Assembly: GCA_947259315.1 (NCBI GenBank) | Contig: CAMYLR010000027.1 | Coordinates: 1 to 50,312 of the forward strand | Direction of reading: 5' to 3' | Source: an uncultured Gemmatimonadales bacterium | GTDB taxonomy: Bacteria; Gemmatimonadota; Gemmatimonadetes; JACCXV01; JAHWKZ01 | DNA length: 50,312 bases | Shown here: piece after piece, positions 10,773 to 19,768 of the stretch | Numbering within the stretch: the stretch's first letter is position 1 | Layout of the letters: each line of letters opens with the position of its first letter | The notes under the pieces: generated by a model | Databases searched by the model: none | Told to the model about the DNA's origin: nothing | What the model saw: only the letters and a program-made list of their open reading frames with translations | Program-made: the position numbers and the translations under genes

Positions 10773-11921
10773 CTACCGCGGCCGGACGTGCTCGATGAGA
10801 TGTTGCCCGATCGCGGCGTCAGTCTGAACCCCGCCAAACACCTCAGCACCGGGTCCAATGGCGAAGACCGGCACCAGTTCGGCGGTGTGGCCGAGGGTCG
10901 TGTAGCTGCCGGTCAATACGTCATCGTCGTCGGGAAAAACCGCAAACCCACCCGTCTCGTGGTCGGCGGCGACGACGATCAACGTCTCGGGATGGGCCGC
11001 CTGATAGTCGAGCGCGCGCCGGATCGCCTCATCGAAATGCGCCATCTCGGCGGCGATGACGTCAAACGGTGCGTTGTCGTGTCCCCGCTCGTCGGTTTGC
11101 TCCGTCTCGACGAGGAGAAAGAAGCCGTCGGGATCGCGGTCGAGAATCTCCAGCGCCGCCCCGGTCATCGTGGCCAACGATGGATCGCGATCCTCCGCGC
11201 TTACGTTCAACGTATTGAACAGGCCGAGCACGTTCGAGAGCGTGTCGACCGGTAGCTCGCGTAGTCGTGCCGGGTTGCGGATAACGTTGTAACCGTCACC
11301 GAATCGCGGATCGGCCTCGAGCACACCCTGACCGTCACCGAACAGTACTTCGATGCCGTGGTTCGCCATCTCATGCGCGATCTGTGGGTACGCGTAGCGG
11401 TCGCTGGTGTGCGCCGCAAACGCTGCCGGTGTGGCATCGATCAGCTGGGCGGTGGTAACGATACCAGTTGCGAGCCCGGCAACCTCCGCGACGTCGATCA
11501 CCGAGGGCCGCGGCAACGAATCGGGGCCCACGCCGATACCGGAGTAGAACGTCCGCATACCGATCGCCAGCGCGGTCGCGGCCGAGGCGCTCTCGGGGCG
11601 ATTGCTCGACGTGTTGCCGGAACGCATCAGACCAACGATCGGGAACTGCGCGACCGCCGGCTCGCGAGTGCTCCAGAGCGCACTCCAATAGCCTATACCG
11701 GCCCCGTCGGCGATGAACAGGATGAGTCGGACTGGGCTCGCTGGCGCGTTCTCGCGTGATTGCTCGGCCGCAAAACTCGGAGGCGCAGCCGAACTCGAGC
11801 AACCGATACCGATCGCTAGCAATGACAGAACGGCGAATGCTTGAATAGACGATTTCAGAATCGGACTCCCAGAAAAAGACCCGCGGCTACGGTGGCGCAC
11901 GCGATACCAAACACAGCCCAT
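10773..11921 (-). CDS. Alkaline phosphatase family lipoprotein or secreted protein
   Basis: About 380 residues. The start is uncertain: the frame stays open far upstream, and the usable starts are ATG 11921 or GTG 11900, both inside the 3' end of the Nramp-like gene. A hydrophobic signal ends at GIGCSSS, perhaps a lipoprotein signal. Alkaline phosphatase motifs: the first metal site FIADGAGIGY; the phosphorylated-serine region RPESASAATALA; the second metal site ETEQTDERGHDN; and ADHETGG. A final GHTAELVPVFAIGP carries the last histidine ligand. It should act in the periplasm or at the cell surface on phosphate esters. Probably cotranscribed behind the transporter at 11855. Confidence 0.85.
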   Translation of the reverse strand: MGCVWYRVRHRSRGSFSGSPILKSSIQAFAVLSLLAIGIGCSSSAAPPSFAAEQSRENAPASPVRLILFIADGAGIGYWSALWSTREPAVAQFPIVGLMRSGNTSSNRPESASAATALAIGMRTFYSGIGVGPDSLPRPSVIDVAEVAGLATGIVTTAQLIDATPAAFAAHTSDRYAYPQIAHEMANHGIEVLFGDGQGVLEADPRFGDGYNVIRNPARLRELPVDTLSNVLGLFNTLNVSAEDRDPSLATMTGAALEILDRDPDGFFLLVETEQTDERGHDNAPFDVIAAEMAHFDEAIRRALDYQAAHPETLIVVAADHETGGFAVFPDDDDVLTGSYTTLGHTAELVPVFAIGPGAEVFGGVQTDAAIGQHLIEHVRPR

Positions 11922-13144
11922 CGTTGCAGGAATCGCCCCGGCCGAAGCTCGGGTTGCTCGATGTGGCGTGTCACGCAGTAATAGTTGAGCGCGTACGTTA
12001 GCGGCGAGAGCAGAAAGCTCGCCACGGCCGCGATCGTCACCAAGACGACGGGGTCGGGCAACAGCGCGATCTCGAGCAGCGCGAGCGAGACGATAAGCAC
12101 CAGAAACCCCCAGAAGAGCGGTCGCTCGCCTGGCGGTGCCGGCGCGATTCGACGCACGCACCCGGTAAACGCGCGCGGAAAACCGTCCAGCACGCCAAAG
12201 CTGGTCGAGGTCATACCAAAAAACGCCGCGACCAGAAACGGGTAGAGTGCCCAGCCGCCGAGGACGTCGGTGTAGAGGCGGGCGATCGTGATCGCCACCT
12301 GGCCTCCCTGGGGAACGCTTCCGCTTGGCTTGAGGACGGCGACCCCCAAGGCCAGAAACATGATCGCAAGGACAAACGAGAGCCCATAGCCCAACCGCAT
12401 ATCAGTCAGCGCGATGTTGAGCACCCCGTGCGTCCGGTCTGGTCCGGGCCCGGCGCGCTCGGTCCAGGTGTCGCGCCGCTCGAGCGCCCACATCGAGTGC
12501 CACACTGAGACGTCGAGACCCGTCGGCATCCAACCCAGCATCGCCGCCGCCAGCACCAACGATCCGGCGGGTAGGTGTGGACGGACGAGCTCGATCACGA
12601 TGGCGGGGGACGGGGGTCGAGCAAAGAAGGCGATCGTAGTCATGATCGCGAGCACGGTGAGCATCGCCTTGCTGGCCGCGGAGAGGCCCGAGAAGCGCCC
12701 CGACCAGAGAACCAGGGCACCGAGCCCGGCGATCGCCGCGCTCCAGGCGACGAGCGAAACCTCCGGCACCACCGCCCGCGCCACCACCGCTGCCACGCTC
12801 AACACGCCGGCCAGCACGGTTACACCTTGCACAACGGTTCCCAGCAGAAACGTCCACAATGCCCAGTTGCGAGGCCCGGGAACGCGGGCGTAGCCATCGA
12901 GCAGCGTCGAGTTGGTGGCGACTGCGTAACGGGGCCCGAAGTCGAAAGCCGGGTACTTGAACAGGTGGGCGAACGTCACCAGCCAGAGGAGGCCGTAGCC
13001 GTAGAGCGCTCCAGCGGTCGGTGCCAGTACTAGATGGCTCGCGCCGATCGCCGTAGCCGCCATGACGAACCCCGGACCCAGCCATCGCACCCAGTCGACG
13101 CGTTGGGCCCAGCGAGCTTCAGCGATAGTGGTTTGGCGAGACAT
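11855..13144 (-). CDS. Nramp-related transporter without the canonical metal motif
   Basis: 429 residues with about eleven hydrophobic segments. The first helix carries GPGFVMAATAIGASH, the position where true Nramp proteins have Asp-Pro-Gly-Asn. The sixth-helix region reads GWMPTGLD, where Nramp proteins have a Met-Pro-His metal site. The overall pattern of Gly-rich helices and the YALNYY segment are Nramp-superfamily-like. Loss of the metal-binding motif suggests a different cation or a non-metal substrate. Its 3' end overlaps the proposed start of the phosphatase gene, suggesting cotranscription. Confidence 0.75.
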   Translation of the reverse strand: MSRQTTIAEARWAQRVDWVRWLGPGFVMAATAIGASHLVLAPTAGALYGYGLLWLVTFAHLFKYPAFDFGPRYAVATNSTLLDGYARVPGPRNWALWTFLLGTVVQGVTVLAGVLSVAAVVARAVVPEVSLVAWSAAIAGLGALVLWSGRFSGLSAASKAMLTVLAIMTTIAFFARPPSPAIVIELVRPHLPAGSLVLAAAMLGWMPTGLDVSVWHSMWALERRDTWTERAGPGPDRTHGVLNIALTDMRLGYGLSFVLAIMFLALGVAVLKPSGSVPQGGQVAITIARLYTDVLGGWALYPFLVAAFFGMTSTSFGVLDGFPRAFTGCVRRIAPAPPGERPLFWGFLVLIVSLALLEIALLPDPVVLVTIAAVASFLLSPLTYALNYYCVTRHIEQPELRPGRFLQRWAVFGIACATVAAGLFLGVRF

Positions 13145-13157
13145 GGCGCCTGTGAAA

Positions 13158-13190
13158 GTCCCGGGAAGGTCGCCTGGACCCTCCCGGGAC
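13158..13190 (-). terminator. Hairpin between the TPR lipoprotein gene and the Nramp-like gene
   Basis: GTCCCGGGA (13158-13166) pairs with TCCCGGGAC (13182-13190), with two further G-C pairs inside after one mismatch. Read on the minus strand, it follows the lipoprotein stop at 13214 and precedes a short TTTC, so it may be a terminator or attenuator ahead of the transporter. Confidence 0.55.
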
Positions 13191-13213
13191 GATGTGGGAG
13201 TCGGGTTAGTCGT

Positions 13214-14719
13214 TTACTGCAGCTTTGCCATTGCCGCCGGACGCACCAGCGCCGTGCCAGCCGACACGAACTGGTAGTCCGCGACCTCCTGGAAGATCTC
13301 GCGCGCCTTGTCGGCGTTGCCCGCCGCTTCGTGCGCCAACCCGAGATGGTACTTGATGAACGGGTTTTGCACGTTGCCTTGCTCGTAATGGGCGATCGCC
13401 CCTTCGGCGTCACCCTGACCCAAGGCGACCAAGCCGTGCACGTTGTGATACGGCTCGAGCTTGCGCGGGTTGGCGTCGCCTTCGAGCAGCGCCTTGTTTT
13501 CCTCAGCCTTGGTCGCCGCGGTCTCGAAATCACCGCTGCGGGCAGCGAGGCGGCTCTCCCAGATCCGGATCGCGGCCTCCTGCCGGCGGGTGAACTCGAC
13601 ATCGCCGGTCGCCTCGGCGTTCTCCCGGATCAGTGCCGTGAGGTTCTTGACCGCCACTTTGGCTTCGGGGATCAGCTCATTGTAGAGCGCGATCGTAGCC
13701 GCGTTAGCCATCGTGAACTGGCGCACGGTCCGCATCTGATCGGCGGGGATGTCGAGGTCCGAGTACTCGGCATCGATCTTCTCGAGCTCGACGATCGCCG
13801 CCTTTGGATCGCCTTCGTAGACGTGAACAAAAGCGCTGAAGTTCGCATTGGTGATCTTGTTTGTTCCCTTGTCGACGTCGGCCGAAAGCTCGTAGTCGGC
13901 CCGTGCCTCGTCGTAGTTGCCGAGGAACGTGTTGACGATGCCACGCTTTAGAGCGGCCAGCCCGAGGGCCGGGTCCTTCTCGAGCGCGGTGGTGTAGAAG
14001 TCGCGCGCGCCTTCGTAGTCCTTGAGACCACGCCGGACGTCGCCTTGGAACGAGTACCCCATCGGGTTCTCTGGATCCAATTCAGCCACGTGTGACGCGT
14101 GCTGCCCGGCGGCGTCAAAGTCGTAAGGCTCCTGGAACATCGTCGAGAAGAAGAGCCCGGCGTGCGCCCCGACCATGTCCGGGTCGAGCTCGACCGCCTG
14201 TTTCATCGACGCCCGCGCATCGGCGACTTCCTGACGTGCTCCCTGAACACCAGCGAGGACGACGTACGCCCGCGGGCTGTTCGGATACTGTTGGACGAGG
14301 CCCTTGGCGAGCTCGAGCTGGCGATCGGTGTTGTTGTCTTGTCCCGCTTGCACGATCTCGACCAGCGTTCGCTCGCCGTCACTGACGCCTTCCAAGTTCG
14401 CGGCAGCCTGAGCGATCGCTGTCCGTGCCTCTTCAGGCGAGAAGACCGAGTTCGCGATGCCGATGTAGCCGCGCACGAACGTGGGGTCTTCCTCGATGGC
14501 GAGCCGGAAGTGGTCGAGCGCAGGAACGCCGCGGCCGACGTCGAAGAGCGCCTGACCCTGCTCGAAGTGAGCCAGCGCGGCCTCCGATGTCGTCGTGGTC
14601 GGGATCTCCGCGATGGCGCCCGCTTCCTCGACGTACTCACCGGCTTCTTGTTGCTGGCCACATCCCACAAGCAGAAGTGCGACTCCGACCGCAACGGATA
14701 ACCGTGCGAGAGTGTTCAA
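13214..14719 (-). CDS. TPR-repeat lipoprotein
   Basis: 501 residues. The start is probably TTG at 14719: a GGAGGAG ribosome site lies 4 nt before it, inside the reading frame that begins with ATG 14737. The signal peptide ends in the lipobox LLVGC, so the protein is lipid-anchored. The rest is helical with many degenerate tetratricopeptide repeats, such as ALAHFEQGQALFDVGRG and ARADYELSADVDKGT. TPR arrays hold partner proteins; no enzyme motif is seen. Divergent from the methyltransferase at 14889. Confidence 0.85.
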   Translation of the reverse strand: MNTLARLSVAVGVALLLVGCGQQQEAGEYVEEAGAIAEIPTTTTSEAALAHFEQGQALFDVGRGVPALDHFRLAIEEDPTFVRGYIGIANSVFSPEEARTAIAQAAANLEGVSDGERTLVEIVQAGQDNNTDRQLELAKGLVQQYPNSPRAYVVLAGVQGARQEVADARASMKQAVELDPDMVGAHAGLFFSTMFQEPYDFDAAGQHASHVAELDPENPMGYSFQGDVRRGLKDYEGARDFYTTALEKDPALGLAALKRGIVNTFLGNYDEARADYELSADVDKGTNKITNANFSAFVHVYEGDPKAAIVELEKIDAEYSDLDIPADQMRTVRQFTMANAATIALYNELIPEAKVAVKNLTALIRENAEATGDVEFTRRQEAAIRIWESRLAARSGDFETAATKAEENKALLEGDANPRKLEPYHNVHGLVALGQGDAEGAIAHYEQGNVQNPFIKYHLGLAHEAAGNADKAREIFQEVADYQFVSAGTALVRPAAMAKLQ

Positions 14720-14888
14720 ACTTCTCCTCCGATTCATTGAATGGATACAGTTGGCTGGATTTCAAACGTAAAGACGCCGTCCGGCTTCGGTAACGCTCAA
14801 TTCTTTTTTTCTGAGGGACGGCAGCGGAGAAGATAGTGCCCCCGCGAACGCCTCGCCCGACACCCACTTTCGGACCTAGGTTCGCCCC

Positions 14889-15740
14889 GTGACCCACGCC
14901 ATAGAGCAACGCGACCGGTGGATCCGTGCGGCCCCTCGCTGGGGGAAGCAGCGCGAGTTCGTGCGCGCGCTGACTGCGGCCGCGTCGGACGCGATGCTGG
15001 CGGCCGCCAAGCCCGAGCCGGGCGAGCTGTGGCTGGATATCGCCGCCGGCGTTGGGGATCCGGCGATGTCGCTGGTCGATCGCGTGGCCCCGAACGGTCG
15101 CGTCATGATGACCGATCTCGTTCCCGACATGCTGCGTACAGCCCGCGATAACATCGCATCTGCGACCGGTGGGCGATCGCGCGGTCTCGTGGCCGTGGCC
15201 GCGGCCGCCGAGGCGTTGCCGGTCAAGCCCGTATTCGACGGCGTCACGTGTCGCTTTGGGGCGATGTTCTTTGCCGAGCCCACGGTCGCGGTGGGGGAGA
15301 TTCGTGGCGCGATGACCCCGGGTGGGCGCAGCGCTTTCGTCGTCTGGGCCGATCGCGAGCGGAACCCGTACTTCACCGAGATCGAGGGCGCCTTGCGCGA
15401 TGTCGTCGACGATCTCCCGGTCCACGACCCGGACGACCCTCACGTTTTCCGTTACGCGCCGCGCGACAAGTTCGCGGCCCTGCTGAGAGCTGCCGATTGG
15501 GTGGACGTGAACGAGCTCGAGACGCCGTTCACGATGGAGTTGGGGATCTCGGCGAGCGAGCTGTGGGATCAGACGGTGGGGTTGAGCGTGGAAGTCGCGG
15601 GGTTGGTGGAGGATTTGGGCGCCGAGCGCGCCGCCGAGCTCAAGTCGATCTTCGAGCGCCGAGTGGAGCAGTATTTCCCGGACGGGGCGATGCGCATGCC
15701 CGCCGTTGTCCGGATCGTGACCGCGCGCGCGCCCGACTAG
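14889..15740 (+). CDS. SAM-dependent methyltransferase, UbiE-like class I
   Basis: 283 residues from GTG 14889. Motif I for S-adenosylmethionine is LDIAAGVGDPA near residue 50, followed by an acidic residue at the end of strand 2 (MMTDLVPDML), and a core motif with FDGVTCRFGAMFF and a MTPGGR turn, as in the UbiE/Coq5 type. The N-terminal RWIRAAPRWGKQREFVRAL and the C-terminal helical region may bind the substrate. UbiE-like enzymes methylate quinones or other small molecules; the menaquinone cluster is 28 kb away, so a quinone role is only possible. Confidence 0.82.
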   Translation: MTHAIEQRDRWIRAAPRWGKQREFVRALTAAASDAMLAAAKPEPGELWLDIAAGVGDPAMSLVDRVAPNGRVMMTDLVPDMLRTARDNIASATGGRSRGLVAVAAAAEALPVKPVFDGVTCRFGAMFFAEPTVAVGEIRGAMTPGGRSAFVVWADRERNPYFTEIEGALRDVVDDLPVHDPDDPHVFRYAPRDKFAALLRAADWVDVNELETPFTMELGISASELWDQTVGLSVEVAGLVEDLGAERAAELKSIFERRVEQYFPDGAMRMPAVVRIVTARAPD

Positions 15741-15743
15741 AGC

Positions 15744-17468
15744 TTACTCCCGCGCCGCCTTGCCGAACCCCGGGCCGGCCGTGCGGGCCACGACCCACAG
15801 CAGCGATCCGATCCATAGACCGTAGACGACGAGCCGGACCGGATGGTAGGCGATCGTCGTTACCACGTCGCCCGACTGGCCGAGCCCATGTTGCAGTATC
15901 GCGCGCGAGACTTGCTCGGCGGTAAACCAGCCCCACAGGACGATCGCCCAATACATGCCGAGCAGCTTCCAGCGCGGCATCCGTGCGCCGGCCGGCAAGT
16001 AGCGCGTGTTCAGCATCGTGATGACGAGCGCAAAGCAATACATCGAGGCGATCGTGAACGGCCCGGCGATCAAAACCAGAAAGTTCGGCTGCAGCGCCTC
16101 GAAGCTCTCGCCGCCGATCCACGAAGCGGTAATGACGATCATGCTGGCGCCGACAAACACCGTTAACAGAATCAGAAACGTACGGCTCAACGTGATGCGG
16201 TGGTTGTGGCGGCCGACGCGATGGTAGACGATGTCGCCGGTGATGCGGGTGACGGTGTCGACGATGCCGAGCTGTGTCGAGAAGAGGATTAACCCGCCAC
16301 CGAGCAGGAACACGATCTCCAACCACGCGCCGCTGCGCTCTCGGAGGACTTCCGCCTGCGCCAACACCATCCCGGTCTGATCGCCGGCCAGCTCCGGGTT
16401 TCCGGTACCGATCGTGGCGCTCACCAGCAGCGTCGTGATGACGACGCTCAGCAGTATGAGAACCACGAACGTGGCCAACAGCTCGCGCTGTGCCAGCCCC
16501 ATCCAGCCGCGGAACCGTGCCAGCGCTGTCTCGTTGTTAACCGAGAACGCGAACCCGCGATCGGTGACTCGCTCGTTTTCACCCCGGATGCCGCAGATTC
16601 TTCCTTGGTAGACGCCCATGCCGAAACCCTTGTCGCGGATCCACAGCGATTGGGCGAGCAACAGGGTCCCGCCACTGCCGGCGTAGGCGACAGCGATGAG
16701 CAAGGTCGGGAACTGCTCGCCCGAGAGCAACGATCGGGGCGCACTCCCGATCGATACCGCGCCTTTGGCCAGCGCAGATACGTCACCGAAAGTCACACCG
16801 GCGGCCAGTAGCGCCACAAACAGGAGCGGGAAGAAGAACAGGATCAACCCGATCTCGAACTTCTCGAGTGCGTTGTAGACGACGCGCGAAAACGCCAGCC
16901 CAAACCAGATAAAGGCCAGCATGAACAGCGCGATCGGTTGCCACGCGGAGACGACCTCGGAGCCGGCGATCGTATTGATGCTCGTCCTCGCGAACTCGGC
17001 CGAAACCGCCGCCCAACCGGGCCAGAAGAACGAGATCAACGTGGCCGCCAGAAAGAACCACGGCCAGAACGCACGACGATCGAGACGCGCCATGGCGGTG
17101 AACACCGACTCGCCGGTGGCTAGGCTCCAGCGCTCGATCTCGCTGATGACGACGAACTGGGTGAGCACGCCGACCCAGAACAGCCACCAGATCGCGAAGC
17201 CGTTGGCGGCGATCAGGTTCGGCCACAGCAGGAACTCGCCAGCTCCCAACCCCATGCCGAGTGCGATCATCGACGGGCCGAGGACGTTCTTGAGCCGCGG
17301 CACTCGGGGGACGTCGTTTAACTCGTAGAGCGGAGGTCCGGCCCCGCGCCGCGGATAGTCGGCCGACGCTGGTGCGTTCGGGAGGCGCGATTCGTCGATG
17401 GGGCGGAAGACCCCATCGCGGTATTCAACCCCCTCGCCCGGAGGGCACGAGATCTCTTGGTCGCTCAT
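15744..17468 (-). CDS. Large Nramp-related transporter
   Basis: 574 residues from ATG 17468 (an upstream start at 17528 would run into the divergent gene region). A hydrophilic N-terminus of about 60 residues precedes about twelve membrane segments. The first helix reads LGPSMIALGMGLGAGEF; the Asp-Pro-Gly-Asn motif of metal-transporting Nramp proteins is absent, and no Met-Pro-His is seen in the sixth-helix region. A long cytoplasmic loop follows the middle helices (about residues 300-350). This type is common in environmental genomes and its substrate is unknown. Convergent with the methyltransferase, with 3 bp between the stop codons. Confidence 0.75.
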   Translation of the reverse strand: MSDQEISCPPGEGVEYRDGVFRPIDESRLPNAPASADYPRRGAGPPLYELNDVPRVPRLKNVLGPSMIALGMGLGAGEFLLWPNLIAANGFAIWWLFWVGVLTQFVVISEIERWSLATGESVFTAMARLDRRAFWPWFFLAATLISFFWPGWAAVSAEFARTSINTIAGSEVVSAWQPIALFMLAFIWFGLAFSRVVYNALEKFEIGLILFFFPLLFVALLAAGVTFGDVSALAKGAVSIGSAPRSLLSGEQFPTLLIAVAYAGSGGTLLLAQSLWIRDKGFGMGVYQGRICGIRGENERVTDRGFAFSVNNETALARFRGWMGLAQRELLATFVVLILLSVVITTLLVSATIGTGNPELAGDQTGMVLAQAEVLRERSGAWLEIVFLLGGGLILFSTQLGIVDTVTRITGDIVYHRVGRHNHRITLSRTFLILLTVFVGASMIVITASWIGGESFEALQPNFLVLIAGPFTIASMYCFALVITMLNTRYLPAGARMPRWKLLGMYWAIVLWGWFTAEQVSRAILQHGLGQSGDVVTTIAYHPVRLVVYGLWIGSLLWVVARTAGPGFGKAARE

Positions 17469-17558
17469 GCCGGCGCGCGCAACCCTAACCCTGGAGCCGG
17501 TTCGATCGCAACCCGCGTCAGTGTGCAAGGAGGCCGCCGACCGTTAGTATGCCGCGAC

Positions 17559-18515
17559 GTGTCCGCGGACTCTTCGATCGATCAGCATATCGTCTACTCG
17601 ACCGCTTACGAGGCGGACATCGGGGCTCATGTGTTCCCGACCGAGAAGTTTCGTGGCGTGTTCGAGCGTTTGGTCGCTGAGGACGGACTCGAGCGAGCGC
17701 TCGAGCCGGAGCGACCGGATCGCGAAGCGTTGCTTCGGGTCCATACGGAGGATTACCTCCGCGACCTCGAGGGCGGCCGCCATACGGAGCGCACGATCGC
17801 CAGCGAGCTCCCGATCACCGGCGAGATCGTCGAGTGGTTCATGCTTTCCTGCGCTGGTACGGTGCTGGCGTGCCGACAGGCGCTCGCGCTGGGGTGGGCG
17901 GCGCACCTCGGGGGCGGCTTCCATCACGCCTTTCCAGCTCGTGCCGAAGGGTTTTGCTACCTCAACGACTTGGCGGTTGGAGCGCGTGCGGTGCAAGCCG
18001 ATGGAAGCGCGGAGCGAGTCGCCATCATCGATGTCGACGTGCACCAAGGCAACGGTACGGCGGCGATCTTCGCTCGCGACCCAACGGTGTTCACGTTCTC
18101 GATCCACCAGGAAGACAACTATCCGATCAAGGAGCGCAGTGATCGTGACATCGGGCTCCTGTCGTTCGATCCACACCGGATTGGCGGTCCGACGGTCACC
18201 GACTCGGTCTACCTCGCTGAGCTTGAGCCCGCCGTGATCGACATACTCGACGATTTCCGACCGCACCTGGTGTTGTATCAGTGCGGAGCCGACCCGTATC
18301 AGCACGATCAGCTGGGTGGGTTTCGGTTGACGCTGGAAGGACTCGCTCGTCGGGACGCTACGGTGCTCGGCGCGTGTCATGAGAGGCGAGTCCCGGTGGC
18401 GATCACATTCGGCGGCGGCTACGCGATCGACGTTGCGGACACGATCGCGATCCACCTCGAGACGGTGCGCACCGCGCGCCGGATCTGGACCGCCGAGCCG
18501 CAGGCAGAGCGGTGA
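17559..18515 (+). CDS. Histone deacetylase-family deacetylase
   Basis: 318 residues from GTG 17559. Class-defining motifs: HLGGGFHHAFPARAEGFCYLN with the paired active-site histidines, IDVDVHQGNGT with the Asp and His zinc ligands, QCGADPYQHD with the third ligand, and FGGGY with the transition-state tyrosine. The order and length match bacterial HDAC-like amidohydrolases of the class IV or plant HDA2 type. It removes acyl groups from lysine or polyamine-type substrates; the natural substrate is unknown. The stop overlaps the start of the MFS gene by 4 bp (GTGA), so HDAC, MFS and EamA form one operon, which suggests the deacetylated compound may be exported. Confidence 0.9.
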   Translation: MSADSSIDQHIVYSTAYEADIGAHVFPTEKFRGVFERLVAEDGLERALEPERPDREALLRVHTEDYLRDLEGGRHTERTIASELPITGEIVEWFMLSCAGTVLACRQALALGWAAHLGGGFHHAFPARAEGFCYLNDLAVGARAVQADGSAERVAIIDVDVHQGNGTAAIFARDPTVFTFSIHQEDNYPIKERSDRDIGLLSFDPHRIGGPTVTDSVYLAELEPAVIDILDDFRPHLVLYQCGADPYQHDQLGGFRLTLEGLARRDATVLGACHERRVPVAITFGGGYAIDVADTIAIHLETVRTARRIWTAEPQAER

Positions 18516-19768
18516 GCGATCCGGTCGTTCCACCCGGGGCGTCCGTCCCGGCGGACAGCGATCGAGCCGGCCCACTGGCCGCGTTCCGCGAGCCCGGATT
18601 CCGACTGTTCTGGGGCGGCGCGCTGATCTCCAACATCGGGTCGTGGATGCAGAACGTCGCTCAAGGGTGGCTCGTGCTCGAGCTCACCGATTCGGCGTTT
18701 ATGCTCGGATTCGTCGGGTTTGCTTCGACGATCCCGATGCTGATCCTGCTGCTCTTGGGCGGCGTCTTTGCTGACCGCGTCGATCGACGCCGGCTGCTGT
18801 TGGTGACGATGACCGGCATGATGGTCTTTGCGGCTGCGCTCGCCGTCCTGACGTGGCAGGGAGTCGTCACGATCTGGCACATCCTCGTGCTCTCGTTCTT
18901 ATCGGGTTGCGGCATCGCGCTCGCGGCGCCTGCCTATCAAGCATTTGTTCACGACCTGGTCGGCAACCGGCACCTGCAAAACGCTATCGCGCTCAACTCG
19001 GCCCAGTTCAACCTGTCCCGCGTGGTGGGTCCAAGTCTGGCCGGTTTGGCCGTGGTGCCGATCGGCCTGGCGGGGTGCTTCGGGTTGAACGCGGCTTCGT
19101 TCTTGGCCGCGATCGTGGCTCTGTTTCTGATCCGTATCAAGCCGCGACCGGCCTTTGCGGGACCGCCGGTGTGGCAAAGCCTGATCGAGGGTGTGACGTA
19201 CGTCCGGCAGCACCCTCGGGTGCGGATCCTGTTGCTGATGACGACCCTGGTCAGCATCCTGGCGATGCCGTACGCAACGCTGCTACCGATCATCGCACGC
19301 GATGTCTTGGGGCAGGACGCGTCGGGGCTCGGCTACCTCTACGCGATCGGCGGGTTGGGCGCTGTCGCCGGGGCGCTGTCGCTGGCGGTGCGGAACCTCT
19401 TCCGTCAGCGCGGTGAGTTTCTGTTGGCGATGGTGACGACGACCGGGTTCGCGACCAGCGCTCTTGGTCTTGCCAATACGCTCGTCGTGGCGGTGATCGC
19501 GTTGGTAATGATCTCATTCGCTGCAACCGCCTCGATCGCGCTCATGAACACGCTGCTTCAAGAGTTGGTCGACGACGAAATGCGTGGCCGCGTACTCAGC
19601 ATGTACGGATTGGCGTTCATGGGGACGTTCCCGATCGGGAACCTGCTTGCGGGCACGATCGCGCGTTATTCGTCGGCGTCGGCGACGTTGGCGGTGACGG
19701 GTGCGATTCTGGCTGCCAGCGGGGTCTATATCGCCGCTACTCGGCGCCGGGTGAGGGCCATTGCGTGA
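18512..19768 (+). CDS. MFS exporter, DHA3/EntS-like
   Basis: 418 residues from GTG 18512, translationally coupled to the deacetylase gene. Opens with FREPGFRLFWGGALISNIGSW, typical of the DHA3 drug-efflux and enterobactin-exporter branch, and has a loop with DRVDRRRLLL matching the conserved GxxxDRxxRR turn between helices 2 and 3. About twelve membrane segments. Export of a small molecule across the inner membrane is inferred; no substrate is visible. Confidence 0.88.
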   Translation: MSDPVVPPGASVPADSDRAGPLAAFREPGFRLFWGGALISNIGSWMQNVAQGWLVLELTDSAFMLGFVGFASTIPMLILLLLGGVFADRVDRRRLLLVTMTGMMVFAAALAVLTWQGVVTIWHILVLSFLSGCGIALAAPAYQAFVHDLVGNRHLQNAIALNSAQFNLSRVVGPSLAGLAVVPIGLAGCFGLNAASFLAAIVALFLIRIKPRPAFAGPPVWQSLIEGVTYVRQHPRVRILLLMTTLVSILAMPYATLLPIIARDVLGQDASGLGYLYAIGGLGAVAGALSLAVRNLFRQRGEFLLAMVTTTGFATSALGLANTLVVAVIALVMISFAATASIALMNTLLQELVDDEMRGRVLSMYGLAFMGTFPIGNLLAGTIARYSSASATLAVTGAILAASGVYIAATRRRVRAIA

